DNA of 64,000 nucleotides from Pseudarthrobacter defluvii (GCF_030816725.1 NZ_JAUSYG010000001.1:3720001-3784000); one strand, 5' to 3'; shown: positions 54,383-63,857, numbered from the stretch's first letter. Program-made: numbers and translations. Notes: generated by a model not told the origin, from the sequence alone.

Positions 54383-55419
54383 AAGATGCTGACCCGGGAA
54401 CCTCCCCGGGGCAGGGGGAAGTATTCGTCCAGCAGTTCCGTCAGCAGCGGCCGGTAGATCTGCGGGTTCCAGCCGGGGCTGGCGTGGGCGGGGGCAGCCC
54501 CGATGGTCTGCAGGTTGCTTGACACCATGTTGTCCTTGAACACCACGGCCCACGTTTCCGCCGCGGTCTCGTAGTCCACAGTCTTGTCCCGGGGGTTGCC
54601 GAGGTAGGCCATTTTGGCTGTGCCAAGTTTCCCTGCGAACTGGTTTCCCTGGAAGTGGTAGATGTAGGCGGACTCGGTCTGGACCAGCACGTTGGACGGG
54701 GCGATCGGGGACAGCTGCTCCAGCGTCTGGTCCAGGATCTGCCGCCAGCTGCGTTCGTCCTTGTGGATGATCCGCTCCCCCAGTTCATAGCCGCCGCGCA
54801 GGGTGGACGGGAACCTGACGCCGCGCTCGTAGAGGAACACCACGCCGTCGAACCAGCTTTGGTCCAGGACGTCGTGGGCGCTGTAGGGGCTGGAGTCCAG
54901 GAGGATGAACTGGACCTGGACTCCCTGCAATGCCAGCAGCCGCGCAGCCACCTGGGTGGCCAGCATGCCGCCGAAGCTGTGCCCGTAGAAGAACAGCTTG
55001 GTGATCTTCTCCGAAGCAATATAGTCGGTGATCGCGTTGACCACCTCTGTGATGTTCAGCCCCAGGTTGGAGTATCCGACGGCGGCGAGCCGGGCCCGCT
55101 TGTTCAGGGAACCCCGGAGGGTGTTGAGGATCCATCGCGCCTCTTCCCAGCTGGTTTTGTATCCCGGGAACAGGAACCAGCTGGCATCGGGGTAATAGGC
55201 GTCGGCGAAGTCGTCCGCGACGGTCAGGATCCTGGTGCTGCGGCGCTGCGACTGCACTTCGCGGGTCACCAGCATGTCGGCGGCCAGCAGCCCGGATGCC
55301 CCGGCGCCTGCCAGGAAGGTGCGGCGCGAAAAGCGCTTCAGGGCAGCCGCTTCCGCCAGCAGGCGGACGTCTGAGACCCCGCGCCGGCCCTGCGGACTGA
55401 CCTCCCCCTCATACGGCAC
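54379..55419 (-). CDS. Tat-exported alpha/beta hydrolase
   Basis: 346 residues from the GTG at 55419 (TACGGT box 6 nt upstream, leaderless pattern; a TTG at 55437 is also open). A twin-arginine signal (FSRRTFLAGAGASGLLAADML) is followed by an alpha/beta-hydrolase fold with nucleophile elbow FYGHSFGG, close in style to thioesterase/lipase-like enzymes, and LLDSSPYSA. Substrate unknown. It should act outside the membrane. Confidence 0.75.
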   Translation of the reverse strand: MPYEGEVSPQGRRGVSDVRLLAEAAALKRFSRRTFLAGAGASGLLAADMLVTREVQSQRRSTRILTVADDFADAYYPDASWFLFPGYKTSWEEARWILNTLRGSLNKRARLAAVGYSNLGLNITEVVNAITDYIASEKITKLFFYGHSFGGMLATQVAARLLALQGVQVQFILLDSSPYSAHDVLDQSWFDGVVFLYERGVRFPSTLRGGYELGERIIHKDERSWRQILDQTLEQLSPIAPSNVLVQTESAYIYHFQGNQFAGKLGTAKMAYLGNPRDKTVDYETAAETWAVVFKDNMVSSNLQTIGAAPAHASPGWNPQIYRPLLTELLDEYFPLPRGGSRVSIF

Positions 55420-55488
55420 ACTCCTACCGTAAGCCAACCGAAAGTACCTGTTGCAACAGGTGCAGGTAAACCTTCGGCGACGGGTGGG

Positions 55489-56109
55489 TCAGCTGGCGGC
55501 CTGGCCTTCTGCGGCGGGGAATGGTGCCTGGGGTTCCTGCTGGCGGCGGAGGATTTCCAACCCAATGTCGTTGTAGCGGCCCAGCAGGTCCGCCCCGTCG
55601 GGTGCTTCCGGGGCGTCCAGCAGCGCGAAGGCCGAGTCGCTCGCCTGGAGCAGTTCCTCGTCCGTGTATTCGGTCAGCGGGCGGCCGTACAGTTCCTCGA
55701 TCCACATGACCGGGAGTTGGGGGAAGTCGCCTGCGAACTTGCCGCCGGGGAACAGCTCGCGGACGTCGTCGTCCATCAGGAGCGGCTGGCGGCTGGACAG
55801 GGCGTCCGGGGACCAGCCGTGCGCGGCGGACGCGAGCTGAAGGGAAACCCCTGCTGGCGGAATGCCCGGCAAAGAGTTGATGTCCATGGCATTGAGGTCG
55901 CTGCGGAGACCTGCCAGCGCCGATGATTCAATAAGCTCAGCCTGCGAAAGGTCCACGCAGATGCGGCAACGGATCCCCATCCTGCGGACGCGGCGGATGA
56001 TGTGGACCAACTCAGCACGGGAGTCGTGCTGAAGGGCCCCCCGGATTTCAATCCGGACGATGTCCGCCGGGACATCGAGGTTAACGAGTGCGTCTAATGC
56101 GCGGTCCAT
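55489..56109 (-). CDS. STAS-like domain protein
   Basis: 206 residues. The first ~75 residues (DIVRIEIRGALQHDSRAELVHIIRRVRRMG ... CVDLSQAELIESSALAGLRSDL) fit a STAS fold, as in anti-sigma-antagonists and GAF-linked sensory proteins, with a Ser pair (ESSAL) at the usual phosphorylation site. The rest is unassigned. Next to a GAF-ANTAR regulator on the same strand, which suggests a signalling role. Confidence 0.6.
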   Translation of the reverse strand: MDRALDALVNLDVPADIVRIEIRGALQHDSRAELVHIIRRVRRMGIRCRICVDLSQAELIESSALAGLRSDLNAMDINSLPGIPPAGVSLQLASAAHGWSPDALSSRQPLLMDDDVRELFPGGKFAGDFPQLPVMWIEELYGRPLTEYTDEELLQASDSAFALLDAPEAPDGADLLGRYNDIGLEILRRQQEPQAPFPAAEGQAAS

Positions 56110-56191
56110 AGGTACTCCAAAAGAGGTCTATGGCCGACGGCTCAACCTCCGCAAGCGTAACGTGCACGGAAGCCCGCGCACAACCCGCGGC

Positions 56192-56959
56192 TCAGGAGCC
56201 TGGACCTGAACTGACCTTCCCCGGTTCCTGGTAGTAGGTGCGTGCTCCGGCCCCGCCCACGGAATTCACCAATGATTTGGCGATATCCCGAAGCTTGGTG
56301 TTGCTGTTGCTGGACGCCTCGGTGAGGATCTCGACGGCGGCCTCCTGGCTGCAGCGGTTCTGCGCCATGACGATGCCCACCGCGATATCGATGATGGTGC
56401 GTGACTCGAGAGTGGCCCGAAGGTTGGATGCGCTGTCAGTATGCAACGAGAAGCGGACGGCGAGGCGGAGGGCCTGCGAAATTTCCCGGGTGAAATCCCT
56501 GGCCCTTTCCGCAGCCCGCCCGTCGAACTTGTTCGGGAAGTCGGAGTAAAGGTTCAGGGCCGCCTTGGCTTCGCCCTGCAGGTTGAAAGGCAGGGAAAAG
56601 ACCGAGCGCAGTCCATGGGAGGCAACGGCAGAAGCGTAGTCCGGGCCCCACCGGTCCTCCTGCAGCAGATCCGGAACGTAGACTTCGCGTTCTTCCTTCG
56701 CCGCAGTCAGGCACGGTCCCTGCGACAGGGAGTACTGGATTTCGTCCACTTCCCGGGCAGAGGGACTGCTCCAGCCAATGGTGGCCGCCTTGCGGTCACG
56801 CAGCAAAGTAATGCCGCACAGGGCATCGTCCCCGTCCCCTGCCATCTGGTGGGCAGAGAACCGGGCGAGTTCGTTGAGGAAATCCTCGAAGTCAGCGCTT
56901 TCCAGGATGAGGTTCTGTACCTGGTCCGTTGTACTCAAAGGCTGTTCTGGGGGGAGCAA
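56192..56959 (-). CDS. GAF and ANTAR domain regulator
   Basis: 255 residues from a TTG at 56959 (GGAG 12 nt upstream; another TTG at 56938). The GAF domain covers about residues 25-165 (GITLLRDRKAATIGWSSPS ... SQGPCLTAAKEE). The ANTAR RNA-binding domain is at about 185-240 (NLRATLESRTIIDIAVGIVMAQNRCSQEAAVEILTEASSNSN). ANTAR proteins act as antiterminators on two-hexaloop RNA targets; no such target was recognised here. Confidence 0.88.
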   Translation of the reverse strand: MLPPEQPLSTTDQVQNLILESADFEDFLNELARFSAHQMAGDGDDALCGITLLRDRKAATIGWSSPSAREVDEIQYSLSQGPCLTAAKEEREVYVPDLLQEDRWGPDYASAVASHGLRSVFSLPFNLQGEAKAALNLYSDFPNKFDGRAAERARDFTREISQALRLAVRFSLHTDSASNLRATLESRTIIDIAVGIVMAQNRCSQEAAVEILTEASSNSNTKLRDIAKSLVNSVGGAGARTYYQEPGKVSSGPGS

Positions 56960-57063
56960 GATGCGTGGTCTCCAAGCAAACTGAAAAGTGTTAACGCATA
57001 TTCTAAAGCAGCGTCAACAAGGCAGCCAACCGCAGCAGGCCTGCCCCCCGCCCGCAGCTTTCG

Positions 57064-57648
57064 CTAGTCCAGTCCCAGTTCGTCCTTGCCGAACGCGAAC
57101 AGGTAGGGCACGCCGGTTTCGGCTTCGATCTTTTCCTTGGCTCCGGTGTCCCGGTCCACGATCACGGCCACCGCCACCACGTTGCCGCCGGCTTTCCGGA
57201 CGCCTTCCACCGCCGTCAGCGCGGAACCTCCCGTGGTGGAGGTGTCTTCCAGGACCAGCACCTTGCGGCCCTCGACGGAGGGGCCCTCAACCTGGCGGCC
57301 CATGCCGTAGGACTTCTGCGCCTTGCGGACCACGAACGCATCAACGGCCCGGCCGGCGTCAACGGCGGCGTGCATGACGGCGGTGCCCACGGGGTCGGCC
57401 CCCATGGTCAGCCCGCCGGCGCACTCAAAGTCGATCCCGGCGTCGTCCGCCAGTGCCAGCATGACCTGCCCCACCAGCTTGGAGGCCTCGTGGTGGAGAG
57501 TGATGCGGCGGAGGTCGATATAGTAATCGGCCTCTGCCCCGCTCGAGAGGATCACCTTGCCGCGGACCACGGCGAGTTCCTTGATCAATTCCAGCAGTCG
57601 GGCGCGGGCAGCTGCGGTGTCTACCGCAGTGTCAGTGGGCGAAGTCAT
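57064..57648 (-). CDS. pyrE: Orotate phosphoribosyltransferase
   Basis: 194 residues from the ATG at 57648. GAEADYYIDLRRITLHHEAS and the PRPP-binding VLVLEDTSTTGGSALTAVEGV loop identify PyrE; it makes OMP from orotate and PRPP in pyrimidine synthesis. TAAACT at 57661-57656 is 7 nt upstream of this ATG, a textbook leaderless promoter. The same frame is open upstream into the flavin monooxygenase (see that entry), so a fused product is also possible. Confidence 0.92.
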   Translation of the reverse strand: MTSPTDTAVDTAAARARLLELIKELAVVRGKVILSSGAEADYYIDLRRITLHHEASKLVGQVMLALADDAGIDFECAGGLTMGADPVGTAVMHAAVDAGRAVDAFVVRKAQKSYGMGRQVEGPSVEGRKVLVLEDTSTTGGSALTAVEGVRKAGGNVVAVAVIVDRDTGAKEKIEAETGVPYLFAFGKDELGLD

Positions 57649-58956
57649 GGCCCCAAGTTTAGTGGGTGGCCGGACCGTGAGTGGGCGCGCAAACCCCGGC
57701 GCGTGCTCGGGCCGCGGTCCGAATGCAATGACGCGTGGGAGGACGCGCTTCACCACGGGGTTGTGGCGCAGAATGAAGAAGACCGCCCGCTGGATGGCGA
57801 ACCTGTTCCGGACACCGTTGCCGGCGAGCGTGTCGCCGGACAGGGTTCCCGCAAAAAGCGGAACGAAGACCACCCGGTGCATGATGCGCTGCACGGTTTG
57901 CACCACCACCGTGGGCATGCGGCGGCGGCGCTGGATTGCCGCAAGGGTTTTGCTGCGCACCTGTCCCCGGCGAAGGTCGGGGGCCAGGCGTTCCGCAGCC
58001 GCCACCGCGTCCTGGATGGCCAGGTTGATTCCCACTCCCCCGGCGGGGGACATCGCATGTGCAGCATCCCCGATGCACAGGAAGCCGTCCACGTACCAGC
58101 GCCACAGGCGGTTCAGTTTGACGTCCAGCCAGTGCAGGTCCTCGATGCTGCCGATGGCATCAACACGGTCTGCAAGGTCCGGGCGGAGCGCCGCCACCCG
58201 GTTCCGGAACCGCTCCACGCCGTTGGCCCGGATCAGCGCATCCGAGCCCTTGGGCGCGAGGTAACCCATCTGGTAGTAGTTGGTGCGGTTGAGGGCAATC
58301 ATGGCATCCCGGTCCCCCAGCACCGGCACCACGCCAGCCACCTCGCCTTTTTCCGAGGCGCGGCGCGGGAGGGTGAACCACCAGGTGTCAAAAGGCACCG
58401 GATACTCCTTGGGCCGCATCCCGGCGGCTTCACGCAGCACTGAGTGGCGGCCATCGGCGGCCACCACCACATCGGCGTGCAGCACCCGTTCAGCACCCGC
58501 CGCCCCGTTGCCGGAGGCCCGGTAGCGCACCCCGGTGACCCGTCCGCCGTCGAACACCAGGCCTGTCGCTTCGCTTTCCATGAGCAGCGTGAACGTCGGT
58601 TCCGCAGCGGCGGCTGAGGCGAGGAAATCCAGGAAGTCCCACTGCGGCATCATGGCCACGTAGTTGTACGGCGGCTTCAGGGAGTCGAAAGCGGCAAGGG
58701 TGACCATGCCGGCGCCGGGGACAGGGACTGCGACGTTGCTCAGCCGGCTCTGCGGCAGGCTGCGGAATCCGGCCCCCAATCCCAGTTCGTCGATCAGCCG
58801 CACAGTGGAGGCGTGCACAGTGTCACCGCGGAAGTCCCGGAGGAAATCGCGGTGCTTCTCCAGGACCGCCACGTGCACCCCGGCCCGGGCCAACAGCAGG
58901 CCCAACATCATTCCCGCCGGGCCCCCGCCCACTACGGCACACCCCGTCCGCTCCAT
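57064..58956 (-). CDS. FAD-dependent monooxygenase reading in frame into PyrE
   Basis: One uninterrupted 630-codon frame. Codons 1-436 are a PHBH-fold aromatic-hydroxylase-like flavoprotein: GXGXXG motif CAVVGGGPAGMMLGLLLARAG, DG motif VVAADGRHSVLR and GD motif CIGDAAHAMSPAGGVGINLA. They join pyrE (57648-57064) through a short linker (PLTVRPPTKLGA) with no stop codon. The monooxygenase start at 58956 has TAGCGT 6 nt upstream. I interpret two genes in one frame, with pyrE having its own start, but a genuine bifunctional protein cannot be excluded. Confidence 0.7.
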   Translation of the reverse strand: MERTGCAVVGGGPAGMMLGLLLARAGVHVAVLEKHRDFLRDFRGDTVHASTVRLIDELGLGAGFRSLPQSRLSNVAVPVPGAGMVTLAAFDSLKPPYNYVAMMPQWDFLDFLASAAAAEPTFTLLMESEATGLVFDGGRVTGVRYRASGNGAAGAERVLHADVVVAADGRHSVLREAAGMRPKEYPVPFDTWWFTLPRRASEKGEVAGVVPVLGDRDAMIALNRTNYYQMGYLAPKGSDALIRANGVERFRNRVAALRPDLADRVDAIGSIEDLHWLDVKLNRLWRWYVDGFLCIGDAAHAMSPAGGVGINLAIQDAVAAAERLAPDLRRGQVRSKTLAAIQRRRRMPTVVVQTVQRIMHRVVFVPLFAGTLSGDTLAGNGVRNRFAIQRAVFFILRHNPVVKRVLPRVIAFGPRPEHAPGFARPLTVRPPTKLGAMTSPTDTAVDTAAARARLLELIKELAVVRGKVILSSGAEADYYIDLRRITLHHEASKLVGQVMLALADDAGIDFECAGGLTMGADPVGTAVMHAAVDAGRAVDAFVVRKAQKSYGMGRQVEGPSVEGRKVLVLEDTSTTGGSALTAVEGVRKAGGNVVAVAVIVDRDTGAKEKIEAETGVPYLFAFGKDELGLD

Positions 58957-58994
58957 GCGATTACGCTACGCCGCGCAGGTCCTTCCGGGAACAG

Positions 58995-59031
58995 TTGAGG
59001 GTTGTTGACACCGCTGGCTAGGCTGGACCAC
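58995..59031 (+). promoter_or_regulatory. Leaderless promoter of nadE
   Basis: TTGAGG (58995-59000), 18-bp spacer, TAGGCT (59019-59024), 7 nt, then the ATG at 59032. No ribosome site. Confidence 0.65.
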
Positions 59032-59886
59032 ATGCGCGAACTCCAGGCCAAGATCATTGAAGAAATGGGCGTTCAGCCCCGGATCGATCCAGCAGGGGAG
59101 GTGCGCAAGCGCGTCACATTCCTCAAGGATTACCTGAAGGCCACCCACACCAAGGGCTTTGTCCTGGGCATCTCGGGCGGCCTGGATTCATCCCTGGCAG
59201 GAAAGCTTGCCCAGCTGGCTGTTGATGAGCTTGAGGCCGAAGGCGTAGAAGCCAACTTCGTGGCAGTCCGCCTGCCTTACGGCATCCAGCACGATGAGGA
59301 AGACGCCCAGATAGCCCTGGACTTCATCAAGGCCAAAACGGAATGGACGTTCAACATCTCCGCCGCAGTGGACGGTTTCGAGGAAGAGTTCGAAAAAACT
59401 GCGGGCTCGGAGATCTCCGACTTCCACAAGGGCAACACCAAAGCCCGCACCCGCATGACCGCCCAGTACGCGCTGGCCGGGGAGTTCAACTACCTGGTGC
59501 TCGGCACGGACCACGGCGCCGAGTCCGTCACGGGGTTCTTCACCAAATACGGCGACGGGGGCGCGGACATCCTGCCCCTGTTCGGCCTGAACAAGCGGCA
59601 GAACCGCGCCCTCCTGGCCGAGCTGGGAGCGCCGGCCCGGGTCTGGGAGAAGGTCCCCACGGCCGACCTGCTCGATGACCGCCCCGGCCGCACGGACGAG
59701 GACGAACTGGGCCTCAGCTACGACCAGATCGACGATTACCTCGAGGGCCGGGAGGTTCCGGACGAGGTAGCCGAATCGATCGAGCAGAAGTACCTGCGGA
59801 CCCGCCACAAGCGCACTGTTCCGGTCAGCATTTTCGATACGTGGTGGAAGGACCAGGGCCCGGTGGAGCCCCGCGCAGGACTGTAG
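59032..59886 (+). CDS. nadE: NH3-dependent NAD+ synthetase
   Basis: 284 residues from the ATG at 59032. P-loop pyrophosphatase motif [39 protein letters not shown] and [15 protein letters not shown] are typical. It amidates nicotinic acid adenine dinucleotide with ammonia and ATP. There is no glutaminase domain, so it uses free ammonia. Confidence 0.96.
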   Translation: MRELQAKIIEEMGVQPRIDPAGEVRKRVTFLKDYLKATHTKGFVLGISGGLDSSLAGKLAQLAVDELEAEGVEANFVAVRLPYGIQHDEEDAQIALDFIKAKTEWTFNISAAVDGFEEEFEKTAGSEISDFHKGNTKARTRMTAQYALAGEFNYLVLGTDHGAESVTGFFTKYGDGGADILPLFGLNKRQNRALLAELGAPARVWEKVPTADLLDDRPGRTDEDELGLSYDQIDDYLEGREVPDEVAESIEQKYLRTRHKRTVPVSIFDTWWKDQGPVEPRAGL

Positions 59887-59918
59887 GCACCTACTGGATT
59901 TCCCCACCTTTGGGGAGC

Positions 59919-59960
59919 ACGACGGCGGGACCGCGCCGAAAAGACGCGGCCCGCCGTCGT
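59919..59960. terminator. Bidirectional terminator between nadE and the IclR gene
   Basis: ACGACGGCGGG pairs with CCCGCCGTCGT and CCGCG with CGCGG, with loop around GAAAAGA. Confidence 0.85.
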
Positions 59961-59985
59961 CATTTGCAGCCAAGGCCGGGGAGGC

Positions 59986-60774
59986 TTAGCGGGGCCGCCG
60001 CCCGCCGTCGCCCAGCTGCTGCGTGATCCGGTGCGCCTCCGCCATCAGGAGGCCGCCCAGTTCCTCCTGCCGCTCGGACTTGAACCGCGGCTCGATGCCG
60101 GTCAGGGACAGCGCCCAGGCAGGCTTCCCCGAACGATCGAACACGGCGGCGCCCATCCCCCAACTTCCTTCCAGGACCAGCCCGGGATTGACGGAGTAGC
60201 CGGCCAGCCGGGTCCGGGCCAGGTTCTCCCGCACCAGCTGCGGGGTGTGGTTCGCGGCGAAGGCGCCCGCGTGTTCATCCCAGCGGCCCAGCAGCTCCTC
60301 CTGCTCGCTTTTCGGCAGGAAAGCCAGGATGGCGGTCCCGGCCGACGCGACCCCCAACGGGAATCGGACACCCTCGTGCAGGACAAAGGACCGGACGGGA
60401 AAGCTCCCTTCTTCACGCAGCAGGCAGACCGTCTCCGCGCCGCGCCGGATCGAGAAAAAAGCGCTCTCGCCCGTTGCCTGCGCCAGCCGGCGCAGGCTGG
60501 GCCGGGCAATGTCCTCCATGGGGAACCGGGCCGAAGCAACCGATCCCATCAGCAGGATTTCGGGGCCCAGCACCCAATTGCCCGTCATCGGATCGTGGTC
60601 CAGCAGGCCTTCCGCGGCAAGCGACGCCAGGAGCCGGTGGACCGTTGGCCGGGTGAGGCCCGATTCCCGGACCAGTCCTGCCAGCGGCATTCCCTCCGCG
60701 CTCCGGCCCACCAACCGCAGCAACCCGGAGATCCGGCCCACCACCTGGGCACCCTGTACCGGAGTCGCTGACAT
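59986..60774 (-). CDS. IclR-family transcriptional regulator
   Basis: 262 residues. The N-terminal helix-turn-helix is LAGLVRESGLTRPTVHRLLASLAAEGLL; the effector domain contains RSFVLHEGVRFPLGVASAGTAIL and the late GMGAAVFDRSGKPAWALSLTG. Divergent from the CoA-transferase operon, with three likely operator sites between. By analogy with PcaR/IclR-type regulators of beta-ketoacid use it should respond to an acetoacetate-pathway intermediate; inference. Confidence 0.92.
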   Translation of the reverse strand: MSATPVQGAQVVGRISGLLRLVGRSAEGMPLAGLVRESGLTRPTVHRLLASLAAEGLLDHDPMTGNWVLGPEILLMGSVASARFPMEDIARPSLRRLAQATGESAFFSIRRGAETVCLLREEGSFPVRSFVLHEGVRFPLGVASAGTAILAFLPKSEQEELLGRWDEHAGAFAANHTPQLVRENLARTRLAGYSVNPGLVLEGSWGMGAAVFDRSGKPAWALSLTGIEPRFKSERQEELGGLLMAEAHRITQQLGDGGRRPR

Positions 60775-60785
60775 AGAGCCTCCTT

Positions 60786-60800
60786 GTCCACAATATGGAC
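60786..60800. promoter_or_regulatory. Putative IclR operator 1 (with a half-site at 60816)
   Basis: GTCCA (60786-60790) and TGGAC (60796-60800) form a palindrome 12 nt upstream of the IclR start. A further half-site GTCCA lies at 60816-60820. Confidence 0.55.
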
Positions 60801-60895
60801 GCTTTTCCTTGGAGTGTCCATACTATAAGGCCCATAGTAGTGATTCTTGACACTCTGCGGCAGGCAGCCGTAGTCTCCAAGCTCAGATTCCCGGC

Positions 60896-60910
60896 GTCCA
60901 CAAAGTGGAC
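60896..60910. promoter_or_regulatory. Putative IclR operator 2
   Basis: GTCCACAAAGTGGAC is a palindrome of the same spacing as operator 1, 26 nt upstream of the scoA start. Two sites with identical arms, one near each divergent gene, are typical of autoregulated IclR systems. Confidence 0.6.
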
Positions 60911-60936
60911 GATCCCGTGCTCAACGAGGAGACGTC

Positions 60937-61653
60937 ATGAAGAAACTGCAGGTTTCTGCCGCCACCGCCCTGGAAGGGGCACTGCAGGACGGCATCACCC
61001 TCGCCGTCGGCGGATTTGGCTTGAGCGGCATTCCGGCCGACCTGATCGAAGCCGTCCGCGATTCCGGCGTACGTGACCTCACGGTGGTGTCCAACAACAT
61101 GGGCGTGGACGGCAAGGGCCTGGGCGTCCTCATAGAGGCAGGCCAGGTCCGCAAGGTGATCGCCTCCTACGTGGGTGAAAACAAGCTGTTCGCCGAGCAG
61201 TACCTTGCCGGCAGGCTGGAGGTGGAGTTCACCCCGCAGGGAACCCTGGCCGAACGGCTTCGCGCCGGCGGTGCCGGTATCCCGGCCTTCTACACGAAAA
61301 CCGGCGTGGGCACCCTGGTGGCCGAAGGCAAGCCGCACGAGGTGTTCGACGGCGAAACGTACGTCCAGGAGCGCGCCATCCGGGCCGACGTCGCACTCGT
61401 CCATGCCCACACGGCAGATACGGACGGCAACCTGATCTACCGCTTCACCGCCCGGAACTTCAACCCCGTGGTGGCTACGGCCGGGATCCTCACGGTGGCG
61501 GAGGCGGAAGTGATCGTGGAACCCGGCCAGCTGGACCCCAACCACATCGTCACCCCCGGCGTCTTCGTCCAGCGGCTGGTCCAGGCAACAGACCGGGTCA
61601 AGGACATCGAGCAGCGGACTGTCCGGCAGCGCGCCGGTTTTGTCCCCGCCTGA
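60937..61653 (+). CDS. scoA: 3-oxoacid CoA-transferase subunit A
   Basis: 238 residues. LAVGGFGLSGIPADLIEAVRDSG, the Lys/Arg-rich IASYVGENKLFAEQYLAGRLEVEFTPQGTLAERL and IPAFYTKTGVGT are classic for SCOT/CoA-transferase A. With ScoB it transfers CoA from succinyl-CoA to acetoacetate or a related oxoacid. GAGGAGACGTC precedes the ATG. Confidence 0.94.
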   Translation: MKKLQVSAATALEGALQDGITLAVGGFGLSGIPADLIEAVRDSGVRDLTVVSNNMGVDGKGLGVLIEAGQVRKVIASYVGENKLFAEQYLAGRLEVEFTPQGTLAERLRAGGAGIPAFYTKTGVGTLVAEGKPHEVFDGETYVQERAIRADVALVHAHTADTDGNLIYRFTARNFNPVVATAGILTVAEAEVIVEPGQLDPNHIVTPGVFVQRLVQATDRVKDIEQRTVRQRAGFVPA

Positions 61654-61715
61654 CCCTGACCCGCACCGCCCCTGACCCGCCCGGCACCCACTACTCAAGG
61701 GAGAGAACCACCCTC

Positions 61716-63155
61716 ATGACCACCGCGCAATTGAACCACCAGGATGTCCGCCAGACGGGCCTGGCCCGGATGGCTGAAAAACTGGCCGGCTGGACGCAGA
61801 AGTGGTTCCCGGACGCCTACATCTTTGCCCTGGCCGGCGTACTGCTGGTGGCCATCGCAGCACTGGCCATCGGGGCGTCCCCCAAGGCCGTGGTGGATTC
61901 GTTCGGCAACGGCTTCTGGGACCTCACCGCCTTCACCCTGCAGATGGCCATGGTGGTGCTCACCGGCTATGTGGTGGCAACGTCCCCGCCGGTGGCGCGG
62001 CTGATCGAGCGGCTGGCACAGGTTCCCGGCTCGGCGCGGTCCGCCGTCAGCTTCGTGGCCGTCCTGTCCATGTCGGTCTCATTCGTCAACTGGGGACTGA
62101 GCCTGATCTTCGGCGGCCTGCTGGCCAGGGCCGTGGCCCGGCGCGCGGACCTGCACGTCGATTACCGGGCCCTTGGCGCGGCGGCGTTCATGGGGCTCGG
62201 CGCGGTCTGGGCCCTGGGGATGTCCTCCTCCGCGGCCCAGCTCCAGGCGACAAAGGCCTCCATCCCGCCGGCGCTGCTGAAGATTACCGGCGTCCTGGAC
62301 TTCGGAACCACCATTTTCACCTGGCAGTCGCTCCTGACCCTGGGCATCCTGATGCTGCTGACCACCGTCATTGCGCACTTCTCTGCCCCCACGGGAGCCG
62401 GCGTCAAGACGGCAGCCGATCTCGGCGTCGACCTCGATGACCAGCCCGAACCGCCGGCCGAAAAGTCCCGGCCCGGCGAGTGGCTCGAATACAGCAGGAT
62501 CCTGCCCATCCTGGCCGGCGTGCTGACCCTGGGCTGGCTTGTCTCCCAGCTGCTGACCCTGCCCATCCTGAGCGTGGTCAGCTCGCTCAACGGCTACCTG
62601 CTGGTGTTCCTGATGCTGGGGCTGGTACTGCACGGAACACCGCGCAAGTTCCTCCAGTCGGTTACCAAGGCCGTCCCCGCCACCGCGGGGATCCTGGTGC
62701 AGTTTCCGTTGTACGCGGCGATGGCGGCCATCCTGACCAAGGCCACCGGCGCCGGCGGACTGTCCGTATCGGAGCATCTGGCCCACTTCTTCACCAGCAT
62801 CGGCGGCAACGGGGCGTTTGCCGTCATCATCGCCATCTACACCGCCCTCCTGGGCATGTTCGTCCCGTCCGGCGGCGGAAAGTGGCTGGTGGAGGCGCCG
62901 TACGTCATGCAGTCCGCCACGGACGTGAACATGAACCTCGGCTGGACCGTGCAGATCTACAACATGGCCGAGGCGCTGCCCAACCTCATCAACCCGTTCT
63001 TCATGCTGCCGCTGCTGGCCGTCTTGGGCCTGCGCGCCCGGGACCTGGTGGGCTTCACCTTCCAGCAGTTCCTCTTCCACCTTCCAGTGGTCCTGCTCCT
63101 GGCCTGGCTGCTGGGGATGACGTTCGAGTTCGTGCCGCCGGTAATACCCAACTGA
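61716..63155 (+). CDS. atoE: Short-chain fatty acid transporter (AtoE family)
   Basis: 479 residues with about 12 hydrophobic segments. Family pieces include WFPDAYIFALAGVLLVAIAA, SVSFVNWGLSLIFGGLLARAVA and VPSGGGKWLVEAPYV. It should import acetoacetate or other short-chain acids for the CoA-transferase. GGGAGAG lies upstream of the ATG at 61716. Confidence 0.9.
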   Translation: MTTAQLNHQDVRQTGLARMAEKLAGWTQKWFPDAYIFALAGVLLVAIAALAIGASPKAVVDSFGNGFWDLTAFTLQMAMVVLTGYVVATSPPVARLIERLAQVPGSARSAVSFVAVLSMSVSFVNWGLSLIFGGLLARAVARRADLHVDYRALGAAAFMGLGAVWALGMSSSAAQLQATKASIPPALLKITGVLDFGTTIFTWQSLLTLGILMLLTTVIAHFSAPTGAGVKTAADLGVDLDDQPEPPAEKSRPGEWLEYSRILPILAGVLTLGWLVSQLLTLPILSVVSSLNGYLLVFLMLGLVLHGTPRKFLQSVTKAVPATAGILVQFPLYAAMAAILTKATGAGGLSVSEHLAHFFTSIGGNGAFAVIIAIYTALLGMFVPSGGGKWLVEAPYVMQSATDVNMNLGWTVQIYNMAEALPNLINPFFMLPLLAVLGLRARDLVGFTFQQFLFHLPVVLLLAWLLGMTFEFVPPVIPN

Positions 63156-63185
63156 GTACAGCTAAAGAGACCAAGGAGAAACCCC

Positions 63186-63857
63186 ATGGGATGGACCAGG
63201 GATGAAATGGCTGCCATCGCAGCCGAGGAACTGAACGACGGCGACTACGTGAACCTGGGGATCGGCATCCCCACAGTGGTGGCCAACAACCTGCCCGAGG
63301 GCGTGCGGGTGGTGCTGCAGAGCGAAAACGGCCTGCTGGGCATGGGCCCGTTCCCCTACGAGGGCGAAGAGGACGCGGACCTGATCAACGCCGGCAAGCA
63401 GACCGTCACGGTCCTGCCGGGCGGGAGCATCTTCGATTCCGCCACATCATTCGGCATGATCCGCGGCGGACACGTCAAGGTTGCCATCCTGGGCGCCATG
63501 CAGGTCTCCGGCAACGGCGACCTGGCCAACTGGACCATCCCCGGCAAAATGGTCAAGGGCATGGGCGGTGCCATGGACCTGGTGGCCGGGACCCCGCGCG
63601 TGGTGGTCCTCACCGAGCACAACGCCAAGGACGGCACCGCCAAGATTGTGCGTGAATGCACGCTGCCGCTGACCGGGCTCAGCTGCGTGGACCGGATCAT
63701 CAGCGATTTGGCGGTCTTTGACCTGATGAAGGACGACGACGGCGGGCGGCAGCTCACGCTGACCCGGCTGGCACCGGGGGTCACGGTAGAGGAGATCCGG
63801 GAGAAGACGGACGCCGGCTTTGAGGTCCGGCTTGAGACGAAGGAAGTGGCGGCATGA
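63186..63857 (+). CDS. scoB: 3-oxoacid CoA-transferase subunit B
   Basis: 223 residues. [30 protein letters not shown] carries the catalytic Glu (SENGLLG), followed by [19 protein letters not shown] and [11 protein letters not shown]. Forms the heteromeric transferase with ScoA although a transporter gene separates them. AAGGAGAAACCCC precedes the ATG. Confidence 0.95.
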   Translation: MGWTRDEMAAIAAEELNDGDYVNLGIGIPTVVANNLPEGVRVVLQSENGLLGMGPFPYEGEEDADLINAGKQTVTVLPGGSIFDSATSFGMIRGGHVKVAILGAMQVSGNGDLANWTIPGKMVKGMGGAMDLVAGTPRVVVLTEHNAKDGTAKIVRECTLPLTGLSCVDRIISDLAVFDLMKDDDGGRQLTLTRLAPGVTVEEIREKTDAGFEVRLETKEVAA

